From NCBI RefSeq assembly GCF_003026365.1, contig NZ_PYOM01000005.1, positions 124,001 to 188,000 of the forward strand: DNA of 64,000 bases, in the 5' to 3' direction. Within the stretch, counting starts at the first letter, position 1, and the number at the start of each line of letters is the position of its first letter. The stretch comes from Photobacterium angustum. Its GTDB lineage: Bacteria; Pseudomonadota; Gammaproteobacteria; Enterobacterales; Vibrionaceae. Shown in pieces: positions 38,519 through 48,200 of the stretch. Both the position numbers and the translations under genes were made by a program. Below the pieces are notes generated by a model. That model did no database searches and was not told where the DNA came from. It saw only the letters and a list, made by a program, of their open reading frames with translations.

Positions 38519-38891
38519 GTCATTTTTAAAGCACTTTTGGCAGTTAAATCGATTTGCAATTATTGGCTTACTTGCAACTGCAGTGCACTTGTCTGTTGTT
38601 AGACTATATTTTTTCCAAATCCAAGATCCATCAGAATACAGTGCCAACGTGATCGGTTTTAGTATCGCCTTTTTAGTGTCTTATTTTGGACATCGCCACT
38701 TCACGTTTGGACAGAAAGGTTCATTTTTAAAATTCTTGGCCGTATCACTGATGGGCTTTTTTATTAACAATTTGATCCTTGCTTCATTATTAAAATCTGC
38801 AATGTTCTCAGGTTGGCTGGCGGTAACAATATCAACCCTTTGTGTACCCGTAATTACCTTTATCTTGGCTAAATTTTGGGTGTTTAAATGA
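38511..38891 (+). CDS. GtrA-family flippase-like membrane protein
   Basis: The 126-aa protein has four helices and the GtrA pattern: FAIIGLLATAVHLSVV, then ANVIGFSIAFLVSYFGHRHFTFG and a final ILAKFWVFK. GtrA proteins are thought to flip undecaprenyl-phosphate sugars to the periplasmic side. The gene overlaps the GtrB-like gene upstream (8 nt) and the GT-C gene downstream (ATGA), showing tight translational coupling. Confidence 0.9.
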   Translation: MNESFLKHFWQLNRFAIIGLLATAVHLSVVRLYFFQIQDPSEYSANVIGFSIAFLVSYFGHRHFTFGQKGSFLKFLAVSLMGFFINNLILASLLKSAMFSGWLAVTISTLCVPVITFILAKFWVFK

Positions 38892-40042
38892 GTGCGTTAA
38901 GCTTACCTTCAATAAAAATTAGTCAACAAGAATGGCTGACTATTATTTTTGCCGTTATTGTTAGTCGCACCGTTATCTACTGCTTAGGTTTGTGGGGAGT
39001 AACTGAGTTCGCTTCTGGGCATTATGCTGAACAACCTTTATTACAAACTATCTGTCGCTTTGACTGTGTCTGGTTTTATCGAATCATCGAAAATGGCTAT
39101 GATTTAGTGCCACAATGGCTAAGTCAGAAAAATGCGGCTAACTGGGCATTTATGCCTCTACAGCCCTTTCTTGGTTGGATCTTTTCGAAATTTATCTTTT
39201 TTGAAAATCCAATTAATAATGCCCGTTTAGGTTTAGTTATAGCGTCAAACTTAGCGTTTTTATTCAGCTTGCCGATTATTTTAATGGCGTTAAAACAGCT
39301 TAATTTCAGCAAGGCTACGCAGTCTGCTGCTATCTGGTTATTGTGTTTTTCACCTTATACTGTGTATTCAACCGCAGGCTATACAGAACCGCTCTTCATT
39401 GTTTTTGTTACTGGTGTATTCCTATTTAGTTATCGCCAACAATGGGGATGGGTCGCTATTTTAGGTCTATTAGCCGCTATTACACGTAACCTTGGCGTTT
39501 TCTTGGTTTTTCCTGTGCTCATTATTGCGATTCAGCACTATGGTATAAATAGCTTTGTTCGCTTTAAAACCCCTGCGTTAAAAGCAATTTCAGCCATATG
39601 GGTGATCCCTTTCGGCTTTTTCACTTATATGGCTTATCTCTACTTTCATGTAGGTGATGCGCTGGCTTTTGGACACATCCAGATCGCATGGGGACGTCAA
39701 TTAACCAATCCATTTCACTGGATCATCTATGGTTTTGAAACAGGCGGCCCTAAGCTTTACTTAGCCATCATGGCGATACTCGCGTTTATACTAAATATCT
39801 ATTTGGTCGTGCGTAAATACTACGCTGAAGCCATATTTATGTTCATTTGTTTGGTATTACCGCTGTCATCAAATTTAAATGCGATGCCTCGTTATGCGTT
39901 TGGGTTATATCCAACCTTCCTTGGCTTACTTTTACTTATCGAACGTTATCCACATATTAAAACACCGATGCTATGTGTCTTTAGTGCAGCAAGTACCTTT
40001 ATCGCAATTGGCTTCTACAGCCATATGATGTTTACGGTTTAA
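38888..40042 (+). CDS. GT-C glycosyltransferase, PIG-V/Gpi18-like
   Basis: The 384-aa protein has about ten helices. The first periplasmic loop has FDCVWFYRIIENGYD, equivalent to the D-x-x-W-Y...GY motif of PIG-V-type mannosyltransferases, followed by NWAFMPLQPFLGW and, later, STAGYTEPLFIVF. GT-C enzymes use polyprenyl-phosphate sugars from the outer face, exactly what GtrB and GtrA would supply. It would therefore transfer that sugar to a glycan, lipid or protein. The acceptor is unknown. The gene starts inside the gtrA-like stop codon. Confidence 0.82.
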   Translation: MSALSLPSIKISQQEWLTIIFAVIVSRTVIYCLGLWGVTEFASGHYAEQPLLQTICRFDCVWFYRIIENGYDLVPQWLSQKNAANWAFMPLQPFLGWIFSKFIFFENPINNARLGLVIASNLAFLFSLPIILMALKQLNFSKATQSAAIWLLCFSPYTVYSTAGYTEPLFIVFVTGVFLFSYRQQWGWVAILGLLAAITRNLGVFLVFPVLIIAIQHYGINSFVRFKTPALKAISAIWVIPFGFFTYMAYLYFHVGDALAFGHIQIAWGRQLTNPFHWIIYGFETGGPKLYLAIMAILAFILNIYLVVRKYYAEAIFMFICLVLPLSSNLNAMPRYAFGLYPTFLGLLLLIERYPHIKTPMLCVFSAASTFIAIGFYSHMMFTV

Positions 40043-40054
40043 CTTTCTAAATAA

Positions 40055-40104
40055 AACAGCAGCTTAATGAGTAAAATACTATTTACTAGGCTGCTGTTAT
40101 TCCT
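40055..40104 (+). terminator. terminator of the glycosylation operon
   Basis: AACAGCAGC / GCTGCTGTT with an inner AGTAAA/TTTACT stem. The tail is pyrimidine-rich (ATTCCTTCCTTTG). Confidence 0.7.
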
Positions 40105-40268
40105 TCCTTTGAATAATTATTATGCAATTTGCCAATATTCTATTTTGGTTATGAGCTTTTTGTTTATATAATCCTGAAAAATCATTGGCAGTACAAAATA
40201 GAATGCCACAGAAGCATTTTAATACTTGACTCCTCCCCTTTATTTACCTCTTTTGGGAGCCAAAAATA

Positions 40269-41639
40269 GTGCATAACTATAAAAAAGAAACTGCGCAACT
40301 TATAAAACTTGCGGTGCCTGTTCTCATTGCTTCAGTTGCTCAAACATCGATGGGCGTTGTTGATACAGTGATGGCGGGTAGCGTCAGTGCGACTGACATG
40401 GCTGCTGTAGCTGTTGCCGCCAGTATTTGGTTACCTTCTATCTTATTTGGTGTTGGTTTACTTATGGCAATTGTGCCGATCGTGGCACAACTTAGTGGTT
40501 CAGGACAAAAATCGAAAGTTCCTTTTGAAGTTCAACACGGTTTTTACCTTTCTATATTAATATCGATACCAACGATGCTGATTCTCTTTAAAGCAGGTAT
40601 CTTGATCCACTATATGAATGTAGAGCCAGTACTAGCGGAAAAAACGGTCGGTTACTTATATGCAGTGCTTTTTGCTGTGCCTGCATTTTTACTATTCCAG
40701 ACCTTAAAAAGTTTTTCTGAAGGTTTATCTTTTACTATTCCCGGCATGGTTATTGGCTTTTTAGGTTTACTTGCTAACATTCCACTTAACTGGATTTTCG
40801 TTTACGGTAAATTTGGCGCCCCAGAGTTAGGTGGTATTGGCTGTGGTGTCGCGACAGCCATTGTTTATTGGTTTATGTTTTTCGCACTGCTTCTTTATGT
40901 ACTAATTAACAAACGTCTAAAAAGTATTGGGCTATTTACACGCTATTATCGACCACAATTAAGTGCCCTTTCACGCTTATTCAAACTAGGTTTTCCCGTT
41001 GCGGCTTCACTTTTCTTCGAAGTATCACTGTTTGCCGTGATTGCCTTACTGATTTCGCCACTAGGACCTAACAAGGTCGCGTCACACCAAGTTGCTATGA
41101 ACTTTTCATCATTGGTGTATATGCTGCCAATGAGTATTGCTGCAGCGGTGAGTATACGAGTAGGCCACAAAATGGGTGAGAAAGATATCGATGGAGCACG
41201 TATTGCGAGCCATTGCGGCTTAATTGTTGGTACTTCCTTAGCCATCTGTACTGCAATAATGACGGTTATTTTCCGTGAAGATATAGCCGAACTCTATACT
41301 CATAACTCAGAAGTGATCGTACTTGCTGGGCAATTATTACTACTCGCAGCAATCTATCAATGCAGTGATGCAGTTCAAGTTGTAGCTGCAGGTGCGTTAC
41401 GTGGTTATAAAGATATGCGTGCCATTTTTGTTTGTACATTTATTGCTTACTGGCTAATAGGACTGCCATCAGGTTATGTCTTAGGCCTAACAAACTTGAT
41501 TGTGCCAGCAATGGGCCCGCAAGGTTTTTGGATTGGTTTTATTCTCGGTTTGAGTGCGGCAGCCATCATGCTTGGTTGGCGAATACACCATGTGCATAAA
41601 CTTGATGCTGAAAAGCAACTTGAAATGTCATACCGATAA
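40269..41639 (+). CDS. norM: Na+-coupled multidrug efflux protein NorM (MATE family)
   Basis: The 456-aa protein has twelve helices and strong similarity to V. cholerae NorM, including VLIASVAQTSMGVVDTVMAG, PLNWIFVYGKFGAPELGGIGCGVATAIVYW and YQCSDAVQVVAAGALRGYKD. The start is GTG 40269 with GGGAG upstream; V. cholerae NorM has the matching VHRYKKE shortly after its start. It expels cationic drugs and fluoroquinolones with Na+. It is followed by a strong terminator. Confidence 0.95.
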   Translation: MHNYKKETAQLIKLAVPVLIASVAQTSMGVVDTVMAGSVSATDMAAVAVAASIWLPSILFGVGLLMAIVPIVAQLSGSGQKSKVPFEVQHGFYLSILISIPTMLILFKAGILIHYMNVEPVLAEKTVGYLYAVLFAVPAFLLFQTLKSFSEGLSFTIPGMVIGFLGLLANIPLNWIFVYGKFGAPELGGIGCGVATAIVYWFMFFALLLYVLINKRLKSIGLFTRYYRPQLSALSRLFKLGFPVAASLFFEVSLFAVIALLISPLGPNKVASHQVAMNFSSLVYMLPMSIAAAVSIRVGHKMGEKDIDGARIASHCGLIVGTSLAICTAIMTVIFREDIAELYTHNSEVIVLAGQLLLLAAIYQCSDAVQVVAAGALRGYKDMRAIFVCTFIAYWLIGLPSGYVLGLTNLIVPAMGPQGFWIGFILGLSAAAIMLGWRIHHVHKLDAEKQLEMSYR

Positions 41640-41642
41640 GAC

Positions 41643-41671
41643 AAAAAGGCGATCATCAGATCGCCTTTTTT
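41643..41671 (+). terminator. terminator after norM
   Basis: AAAAAGGCGATC / GATCGCCTTTTT with a four-base loop and a T6 run. Confidence 0.93.
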
Positions 41672-41731
41672 GATCTAATATTGATAATAATCAGTATGAT
41701 GAATATTCACTTAATGCTTTAAGAGACGCCT

Positions 41732-42814
41732 ATGCCTGTATCTATCTCTACTTTCCTTCATAGACTGTCTCTACTACTGATCATCTCAATATTACTGATA
41801 AGCTGTAAAAACAATAACAATGAAGAAGCCTTTAATACATATCATCAACGTTTAGCTAATGTACTCGATATAGACAAAGCCCCCTTTCCTGAAACGCCTT
41901 TACTGGTTTTACCCACAAAACGAGAGCTTACTCAGCCTTTAGCTGATATTAGAATTGGTCTCCTTGATGCCTATGAATTACGGCAGTGTGGCTTATTCCA
42001 ATTGATTGCAGAGCGAAATTCGATTTTGGGTAAAGTTCAAGATAAAACCCGCGGTCTCCGCTATGAGCTTTTACTATTAGATGGGTTACAATATTGTTTA
42101 GAAACACTGCCTAAAGACTCTGATTTATTGGCCGAGCTAGCACCTATTTACCAGCAAAAGAAACAGCAGATCCCATTAGTTTTTTGGAATACGCTTTTTA
42201 CTGGAGAAGAGTGGCGTAAACAATTAACGCTAGGCCATCAACTACTTGAAAGCAATCAAACCACTCAATTTAACGCTAGCCTAAGCGCATTTAGCTATAT
42301 CAATAATTTACTTTCAAATAGCATCAAACGCACAAATAACATCACAGCACCTTATTCTAACCAGGATAAATATCAGGATCTTTTTGAGTACCAACAACAA
42401 ATTTATAATAGCCGATATATTGGTGATCTTTTCTATTCAATGCAACGCACCACGACATTGCTGAACACGATTACAGAACAACTTACCCAGTCACAAGATT
42501 CAATTTTGTGTGGAAAGAATATGAATCAGCAAAAAGCACAGTATCTTCGTAATGTTTTCTATAAGTTTTATGTTCCAACTATCCAGCCTTATTTATCAAC
42601 ACTTGATTCACAATATCGACAAATACAGCCTGTTTTACAGCAAATACTCCAACAATTAAATCAACCAAATATGCATATCTCCTCACCGATGCAAACCTAT
42701 GTAGCTTTGTATGTTGATGGCGATATGTATCAGCAGTTTCATGAAGCCACATTAGCGCACGTTAAATTCTGGCAACGTCTCTTTAAACAATGTAAATTCA
42801 AAGTTGGACAATAA
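41732..42814 (+). CDS. DUF3080-type lipoprotein (360 aa)
   Basis: The signal peptide ends in the lipobox LISC (about residue 25), followed by an Asn-rich spacer and a long, mostly helical domain. Features such as LADIRIGLLDAYELRQCGLFQLIAERNSILGKVQD fit the DUF3080 family of gamma-proteobacterial lipoproteins. The second residue after the lipid-Cys is Lys rather than Asp, so outer-membrane sorting is expected. Function unknown. It lies between norM and a DUF5062 gene. Confidence 0.82.
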   Translation: MPVSISTFLHRLSLLLIISILLISCKNNNNEEAFNTYHQRLANVLDIDKAPFPETPLLVLPTKRELTQPLADIRIGLLDAYELRQCGLFQLIAERNSILGKVQDKTRGLRYELLLLDGLQYCLETLPKDSDLLAELAPIYQQKKQQIPLVFWNTLFTGEEWRKQLTLGHQLLESNQTTQFNASLSAFSYINNLLSNSIKRTNNITAPYSNQDKYQDLFEYQQQIYNSRYIGDLFYSMQRTTTLLNTITEQLTQSQDSILCGKNMNQQKAQYLRNVFYKFYVPTIQPYLSTLDSQYRQIQPVLQQILQQLNQPNMHISSPMQTYVALYVDGDMYQQFHEATLAHVKFWQRLFKQCKFKVGQ

Positions 42815-42945
42815 CTTTATTCTAATTTGATAGAATAACTTTGCTTCAAAAACTTGAGGTTTAAACTAAAATTTAAATTCAGCTTCTACAGTCGCGAAGA
42901 CAATAAATTTGTATATATTTTCGCTAAAGGATATAGGAGATACGC

Positions 42946-43206
42946 ATGAAGAAAACCAAGAATGAAGCAAAACTTCTTAAAAAAGCATTAGAAATAGGCT
43001 TTGCATTCGCGAAAAAGCAAGGATTTGGCGATTTAGACCGCAGTGTTGGCTCTACCGACCGTGTTGAGTGTATTTATCGCTTACTGGTTGATTGTAAACA
43101 AATTACCCCTCTTGCCGTAGATCAAGAAGACGGCGTCCATATGAAACATAAACTTGTTTTATGGATAAGCCGCTTACTCCCACCTGATCACGAACTTTTA
43201 AACTAA
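42946..43206 (+). CDS. DUF5062-type small protein (86 aa)
   Basis: ATG 42946 has AGGAG upstream. The small, mostly helical, soluble protein has a basic N-terminus and the conserved-looking block KALEIGFAFAKKQGFGDL...STDRVECIYRLLVDCKQI. I recognise it as the DUF5062 family of Vibrionaceae; no function is known. A hairpin terminator follows 14 nt past the stop. Confidence 0.8.
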   Translation: MKKTKNEAKLLKKALEIGFAFAKKQGFGDLDRSVGSTDRVECIYRLLVDCKQITPLAVDQEDGVHMKHKLVLWISRLLPPDHELLN

Positions 43207-43219
43207 ACTATCTTCCTGC

Positions 43220-43256
43220 GTAGCGCACGTTCTCTTGCGCTACCACTTTTCTTTTC
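43220..43256 (+). terminator. terminator after the DUF5062 gene
   Basis: GTAGCGCA / TGCGCTAC, eight-base loop, followed by CACTTTTCTTTT. Confidence 0.85.
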
Positions 43257-43381
43257 ACATGAACAGCTAGTGCCGCTTCCCTTAATACAAAACTTAGACT
43301 ATTTCATCACCATAATTTTATTAAAACTGGCTATTGTGCAAGCAAACGCACTGAATTTACTAAAAAATCCAACTTTAATAC

Positions 43382-43410
43382 TTGCCTCGTAACAAGTGAC
43401 TCGCTAATAT
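43382..43410 (+). promoter_or_regulatory. promoter of the tRNA-Val array
   Basis: The -35 TTGCCT (43382-43387), 17-bp spacer and -10 TAATAT (43405-43410) are followed by a G/C-containing discriminator (GCTTGTCG). That is the usual layout for a stringently controlled tRNA promoter. Transcription would start about 18 nt before the first tRNA. Confidence 0.75.
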
Positions 43411-43434
43411 GCTTGTCGTTCTCTAGAACATCTT

Positions 43435-43511
<77 letters not shown>

Positions 43512-43551
43512 ATTAATGATTTAAACCAGTAATCATTAATTTACACAATTT

Positions 43552-43628
43552 GCGTCTGTAGCTCAGCTGGTTAGAGTACTACCTTGACATGGTAGGGGTC
43601 GGTGGTTCGAGTCCACTCAGACGCACCA
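43552..43628 (+). tRNA. tRNA-Val (GAC), type B copy 1
   Basis: 77 nt; acceptor GCGTCTG with CAGACGC, anticodon loop TTGACAT (GAC), encoded CCA. It has a different acceptor stem and a different base at 26/44 from type A. Confidence 0.98.
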
Positions 43629-43666
43629 TTTATTATGAAGTGATTAACTTGATCAGTTCATGTTAT

Positions 43667-43743
<77 letters not shown>

Positions 43744-43783
43744 ATTAATGATTTAAACAAGTAATCATTAGTTAACACAATTT

Positions 43784-43860
43784 GCGTCTGTAGCTCAGCT
43801 GGTTAGAGTACTACCTTGACATGGTAGGGGTCGGTGGTTCGAGTCCACTCAGACGCACCA
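43784..43860 (+). tRNA. tRNA-Val (GAC), type B copy 2
   Basis: Identical over all 77 nt to the gene at 43552, offset by 232 bp. Confidence 0.98.
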
Positions 43861-43869
43861 AATTTAAAC

Positions 43870-43899
43870 AAAAAAACCTGCTTAAAAGCAGGTTTTTTT
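43870..43899 (+). terminator. terminator of the tRNA array
   Basis: AAAAAACCTGC / GCAGGTTTTTT with a six-base loop and T7 run. Confidence 0.95.
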
Positions 43900-44130
43900 G
43901 TGCTCAAATATAACGTTATTCTTTTTTAATTTAACCCCCATTCTGTTATTTGCGACTAAAACGACTTCGTCTTTCTACCACAGTTTCAAACCTTAAAAGT
44001 AATCCAAAACACGATATTTAATTTACTTAAAACACAATATTTCATAGCGTACATTTTCGGTTATAAGCTGATCAACACCTCATTTTATAAGTACGTGACA
44101 ACAAAACGTTTATCTATTAGGATTTGAGAG

Positions 44131-44213
44131 TTAGTCGGGGGGCATTACGCTGAGATCACAATTGAGTGGGACCCGTTGAACCTGAACCAGTTAACACTGG
44201 CGGAGGGAACTAA
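44131..44213 (+). promoter_or_regulatory. TPP riboswitch (THI element)
   Basis: P1 is TTAGT (44131-44135) with ACTAA (44209-44213). The conserved cores GCTGAGATCAC and ACCCGTTGAACCTGA and the CACTGGCGGAGGGAA end are present. It lies in the leader of thiD and should bind thiamine pyrophosphate. Confidence 0.97.
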
Positions 44214-44296
44214 ATAAACAATATCAGTATTGTTTAGGCAAGTTATCAATGGATCTCATCATTTCACATTAACCGATCCTTTCATTACTTGGCACC

Positions 44297-44319
44297 AGTT
44301 CCTAACGCATAATTAGGAA
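44297..44319 (+). promoter_or_regulatory. TPP-switch expression platform that hides the thiD ribosome-binding site
   Basis: TTCCTAA (44299-44305) and TTAGGAA (44313-44319) form a perfect 7-bp hairpin that covers AGGA before ATG 44326. AGTTCC (44297-44302) can instead pair with GGAACT (44206-44211), which is part of the aptamer 3' end and P1. TPP binding keeps GGAACT in the aptamer, frees TTCCTAA and closes the ribosome-binding site. This is the classic translational-off logic; the pairing is seen in sequence and the switching is inferred. Confidence 0.75.
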
Positions 44320-44325
44320 TCTGTT

Positions 44326-45171
44326 ATGTCATCAAACACAAATAATACATCCCATGTTACAACACCGATAGTTTTAACTATTGCTGGCTCAGACAGTAGT
44401 GGTGGCGCGGGTATTCAAGCCGATATCAAAGCTATTTCAGCAACAGGTGGCTATGCTTGTTCGGTGATCACTGCAATTACGGCGCAAAACACCCAAGGTG
44501 TTAGTGGTATTCTTCCTATTCCCCTTGCGATGATAGAACAACAGTTAGATGCTGTTTTTACCGATCTAAATATTCAGGCAGTTAAAATAGGCATGCTTGC
44601 TGATAGCGACATCATCACGCTGGTCGCGAATAAAATAAAAGAGTACAAGCCACGCTACCTTGTGATTGATCCCGTAATGGTTGCCACCAGCGGTGACTTA
44701 TTATTACAACAGTCAGCCATTAGTACATTAAAGAAAAAACTACTTCCACTTGCTGATCTCATCACACCTAATTTACCTGAAGCCTCTGCGCTGACAAACA
44801 GCGAGATCCCACACAATCATGCAGATATGTTGGGATTAGTCAGCAAACTGCGTGATATACAAACCAAAGCCATACTGCTTAAAGGTGGACACCTAGAAAG
44901 TGATTCAGAAAGTAATGATTTATTGCTATTAAATGACAATATCATGGAGCTAAAAACAAAACGTATTGATACCCACAATACTCATGGTACAGGCTGTACT
45001 CTATCTTCAGCCATTGCTTCTTACCTTGCTCAAGGTTATTCGATCGAACAAGCAACACAGCGTGGCAAAGAATATATTACCTCAGCCATTTCAGCCGCTG
45101 ATCAGCTCAATATTGGTTGTGGTCATGGTCCTGTGAATCATTTTTTCAATCATGACCAAAATAGAGCGTAA
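44326..45171 (+). CDS. thiD: hydroxymethylpyrimidine (phosphate) kinase
   Basis: The 281-aa ribokinase-fold enzyme has IAGSDSSGGAGIQADIKAISATGGYA (substrate and first nucleotide loop), VKIGMLADSDII, LVIDPVMVATSGD and the anion hole/catalytic DTHNTHGTGCTLSSAIASYLA with catalytic Cys and Thr-Gly-Thr-Gly-Cys-like pattern. It makes HMP-pyrophosphate for thiamine synthesis or salvage. It is a lone gene under the TPP riboswitch; no thiE or thiM is adjacent, suggesting a salvage or regulatory branch separate from the main thiC operon. Confidence 0.95.
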   Translation: MSSNTNNTSHVTTPIVLTIAGSDSSGGAGIQADIKAISATGGYACSVITAITAQNTQGVSGILPIPLAMIEQQLDAVFTDLNIQAVKIGMLADSDIITLVANKIKEYKPRYLVIDPVMVATSGDLLLQQSAISTLKKKLLPLADLITPNLPEASALTNSEIPHNHADMLGLVSKLRDIQTKAILLKGGHLESDSESNDLLLLNDNIMELKTKRIDTHNTHGTGCTLSSAIASYLAQGYSIEQATQRGKEYITSAISAADQLNIGCGHGPVNHFFNHDQNRA

Positions 45172-45198
45172 TAAGTGTAATATCACGCTATATGATGT

Positions 45199-45227
45199 AA
45201 AAAAGCGGTGACTTGCCTCACCGCTTT
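45199..45227 (-). terminator. terminator between thiD and the second RND operon
   Basis: AAAGCGGTGA / TCACCGCTTT; on the minus strand it runs into T6, serving the RND operon. It also lies just after thiD. Confidence 0.85.
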
Positions 45228-45250
45228 GAGACGTTGGATGCTTGTTAAGC

Positions 45251-48200
45251 TTATGCTTTTGAGGTTCGTAACTGTTTCAAGCGTTTTATAATATCTTGCT
45301 CTCTTAGTTTAGCCATCGCCACATAAGCAATCGGTACTAAGAATAAAGAGAAAACAGTACCGAGAATGAGCCCTCCGACCAACACTAAACCTATGTTAAT
45401 TCGCCCCACTGAGCCGGGCCCTACCGCAAATGCTAAGGGTAGTGAGCCAATAATCATGGTTAATGATGTCATCAGTATCGGTCTCAAGCGCGACTTAGCA
45501 CTTTCGATTGCTGCATCATAAGCACTCAACCCTTTCTCTTTTTGCTGTTTATTAGCGAACTCAACTAACAAAATACCGTGTTTTGTGACCAGACCAACTA
45601 AAGTTAGCAAGCCAATTTTTGAGTAGATATTTAAGCTTTGGCCGAAGACTTTAAGCGTCAATAAAGCCCCAACTAAACATAATGGAACGGTAAGCAAAAT
45701 GATTAACGGCTCAATAAAGCTTTCAAATTGCGCCGCGAGGATCAAGAAAATAAAAATCAATGCCATACCAAACAATAATGTCATTCCATGAGATGATTCA
45801 TGTAAGTTTTCTATCACACCATTGAATTGATAGCTTTGTCCTGACTGCAACAACTCAGGCACGTGTTGATTAACATACGTTTCAACATCACTTGCACTAT
45901 AGCCCGGCATAATATCTGCGGTAATTTCCGCATTATCTAGCCCCATAAAGGTTTTGATATGCGATTCAGAAGTCACTTGCTTAATAGAAACAAACTGCGA
46001 CAACGGCAGTTGCTGCCCCGCTTTAGACATAACATAGAGTTTATCTAACACTTTAAAATCACTTAATGACTTACGGTTAACCTGTACTTGTATTGGGTAG
46101 GTATAGCCATCTTTCATTTTTAAGTCAGCAGCTTTCACTGAACCTAAAAATGTTGAGAGTGCACTGGTTATGTCGGAATAATCCACGTTTGATAAAACGG
46201 CGGCATTTTGATCAATTTTCAAATCAAAACGAAGTTGATCTCGTTGCATCGAGTTATTCACATTGGCAACGCCAGGGTAACTTTCTAGTACCTCTTTGAC
46301 TTTTGCTGCGGATACACCCAGCGCCTTAATATCTTTATTCACTGTTGTCAATTCAAGAACAAGACCTGTCGGCAAATTCAAGTTATCAGCTGCGCGAACC
46401 GACATAGACACTTTGTAAGCTAATACTTGCTGTTTTGCTTTCGCCATTAAACGAGAAATGATCTCTTCAATTGAGTCTTTACGTTCATTCCAAGGCGTAA
46501 GGAGTAAGTGATTTTCAGGTTCACTTTCTATGTAAGACATATTAGCAGCAATGTCCGGATCACCTTTAAAAATACTATTTAATTGTGCATTATTTTGTAA
46601 GTGATAATTCCGCCCAACGCTACTTGATGCTTTAGCACTGACACTGATAAATCCTGTATCTTCAACTGGTAACAATGTTTTTGGCATAAACCATGTCGCT
46701 GCTGATGCCATTGCTATTAATATAACTGCCAACACCATTAAAGCTGCTTTCTTAGTGAAGGCCTTTTTTAATAACGCTAAGTAGTAATGCGTTGTTTTAT
46801 CGAGCTTATCATCAACCCACTTGAACCACTTAGACGTGTGTGAAGCAGGTTTTAGGATAAATGCACTCATCATTGGTGAAAGTGTTAATGCGACAAAACC
46901 AGAAATCAATACAGAAGAAGCTAACGTAAATGCAAATTGATGAAATAAATCTGCGGTTAGCCCTGACATTAAACCAATGGGGAAAAATACTGCTGCCAAC
47001 GTTAATGTCATTGCAATAACTGGCGCAATGATTTCTCGACTACTCTCTAAGGCGGCTTTAAGTGGTGGCTTGCCTTGTTCAATATGACGATAACAGTTTT
47101 CAACGACTACAATCGCATCATCAACCACCAGCCCGATCGCCAGTATGATCGCTAATATTGTTAGCACATTGATCGTAAATCCAAGTGCAGCCATCACTGC
47201 AAACACCCCAATAACACACACCGGAATAGTAATTAATGGAATAAGCGCAAAACGGACTGAACCAAGGAAGATAACAACGACAATACCGACCAACACGATA
47301 GCTTCAACTAGCGTTTTAAATCCTTCATCAATCGAGGCTTGAATAAAATCCGCTTGGTTATAAACCATTTTCATTTTAACGGTATCTGGCAATTTCATGT
47401 TTGCCATGGCAGCCTTTACACGTTTTGCGACAACAACGGGGTTTTCACTTTTTAACGGTAAGGTCTGAATCGACATGCCAAGTTTGCCATTTATATGCAA
47501 AATAGAAGGCGTATCCGTTGCATCGTCCATTACTACATTGGCAACGTCACCAACACGGACAATATTACCGTTATCATATCGAACCACTAAGTTACGAACA
47601 TCTGCAACAGAGCTAACAGAGTTGACAGGGTTTATAGAAAAATCACGAGCTTGACCTTTAATTGTACCAGCCGTAAATGTTGCATTGTATTTACTTAATG
47701 TGCTGACGACATCATTTGCAGTGATCCCTAATGCCATCATTTTTTCAGGGTTTAGCCATACGTGAATAGCTTGGCTACTACCGCCATAAGGCCCCCAAAC
47801 ACCACCCACTCCTGATATGTGTCTAAACTGAGGGATCAATTGATCACTGATTAAATTATACATTTGCCTTTTTGAAATATTACCTGTCGCTTCAAAGGTA
47901 ATAATGTTACTTGGTAATGCATTTTCCGATGAGTCATCAGTGACAACTGGCTTATCTATCATACTCGGAGGGAAGTTATCAATGGCTTCCACTTTACTAC
48001 GCAAGTTATTCATTAAACTTGCATATTTCACTTCAGATACGTTGTCTTTGAAGAAAATTTGCAACTTACAGCTTCCCTCCTGACAGTCAGTATTCATGGT
48101 TTTTACTGACTCTAACCCTGTAGCTGCAGAGATCAGTTTATCTGCCACATTATTAGACATAAAATCAGCACTGGCACCAGGAATGCTGGCACTCACTGTC

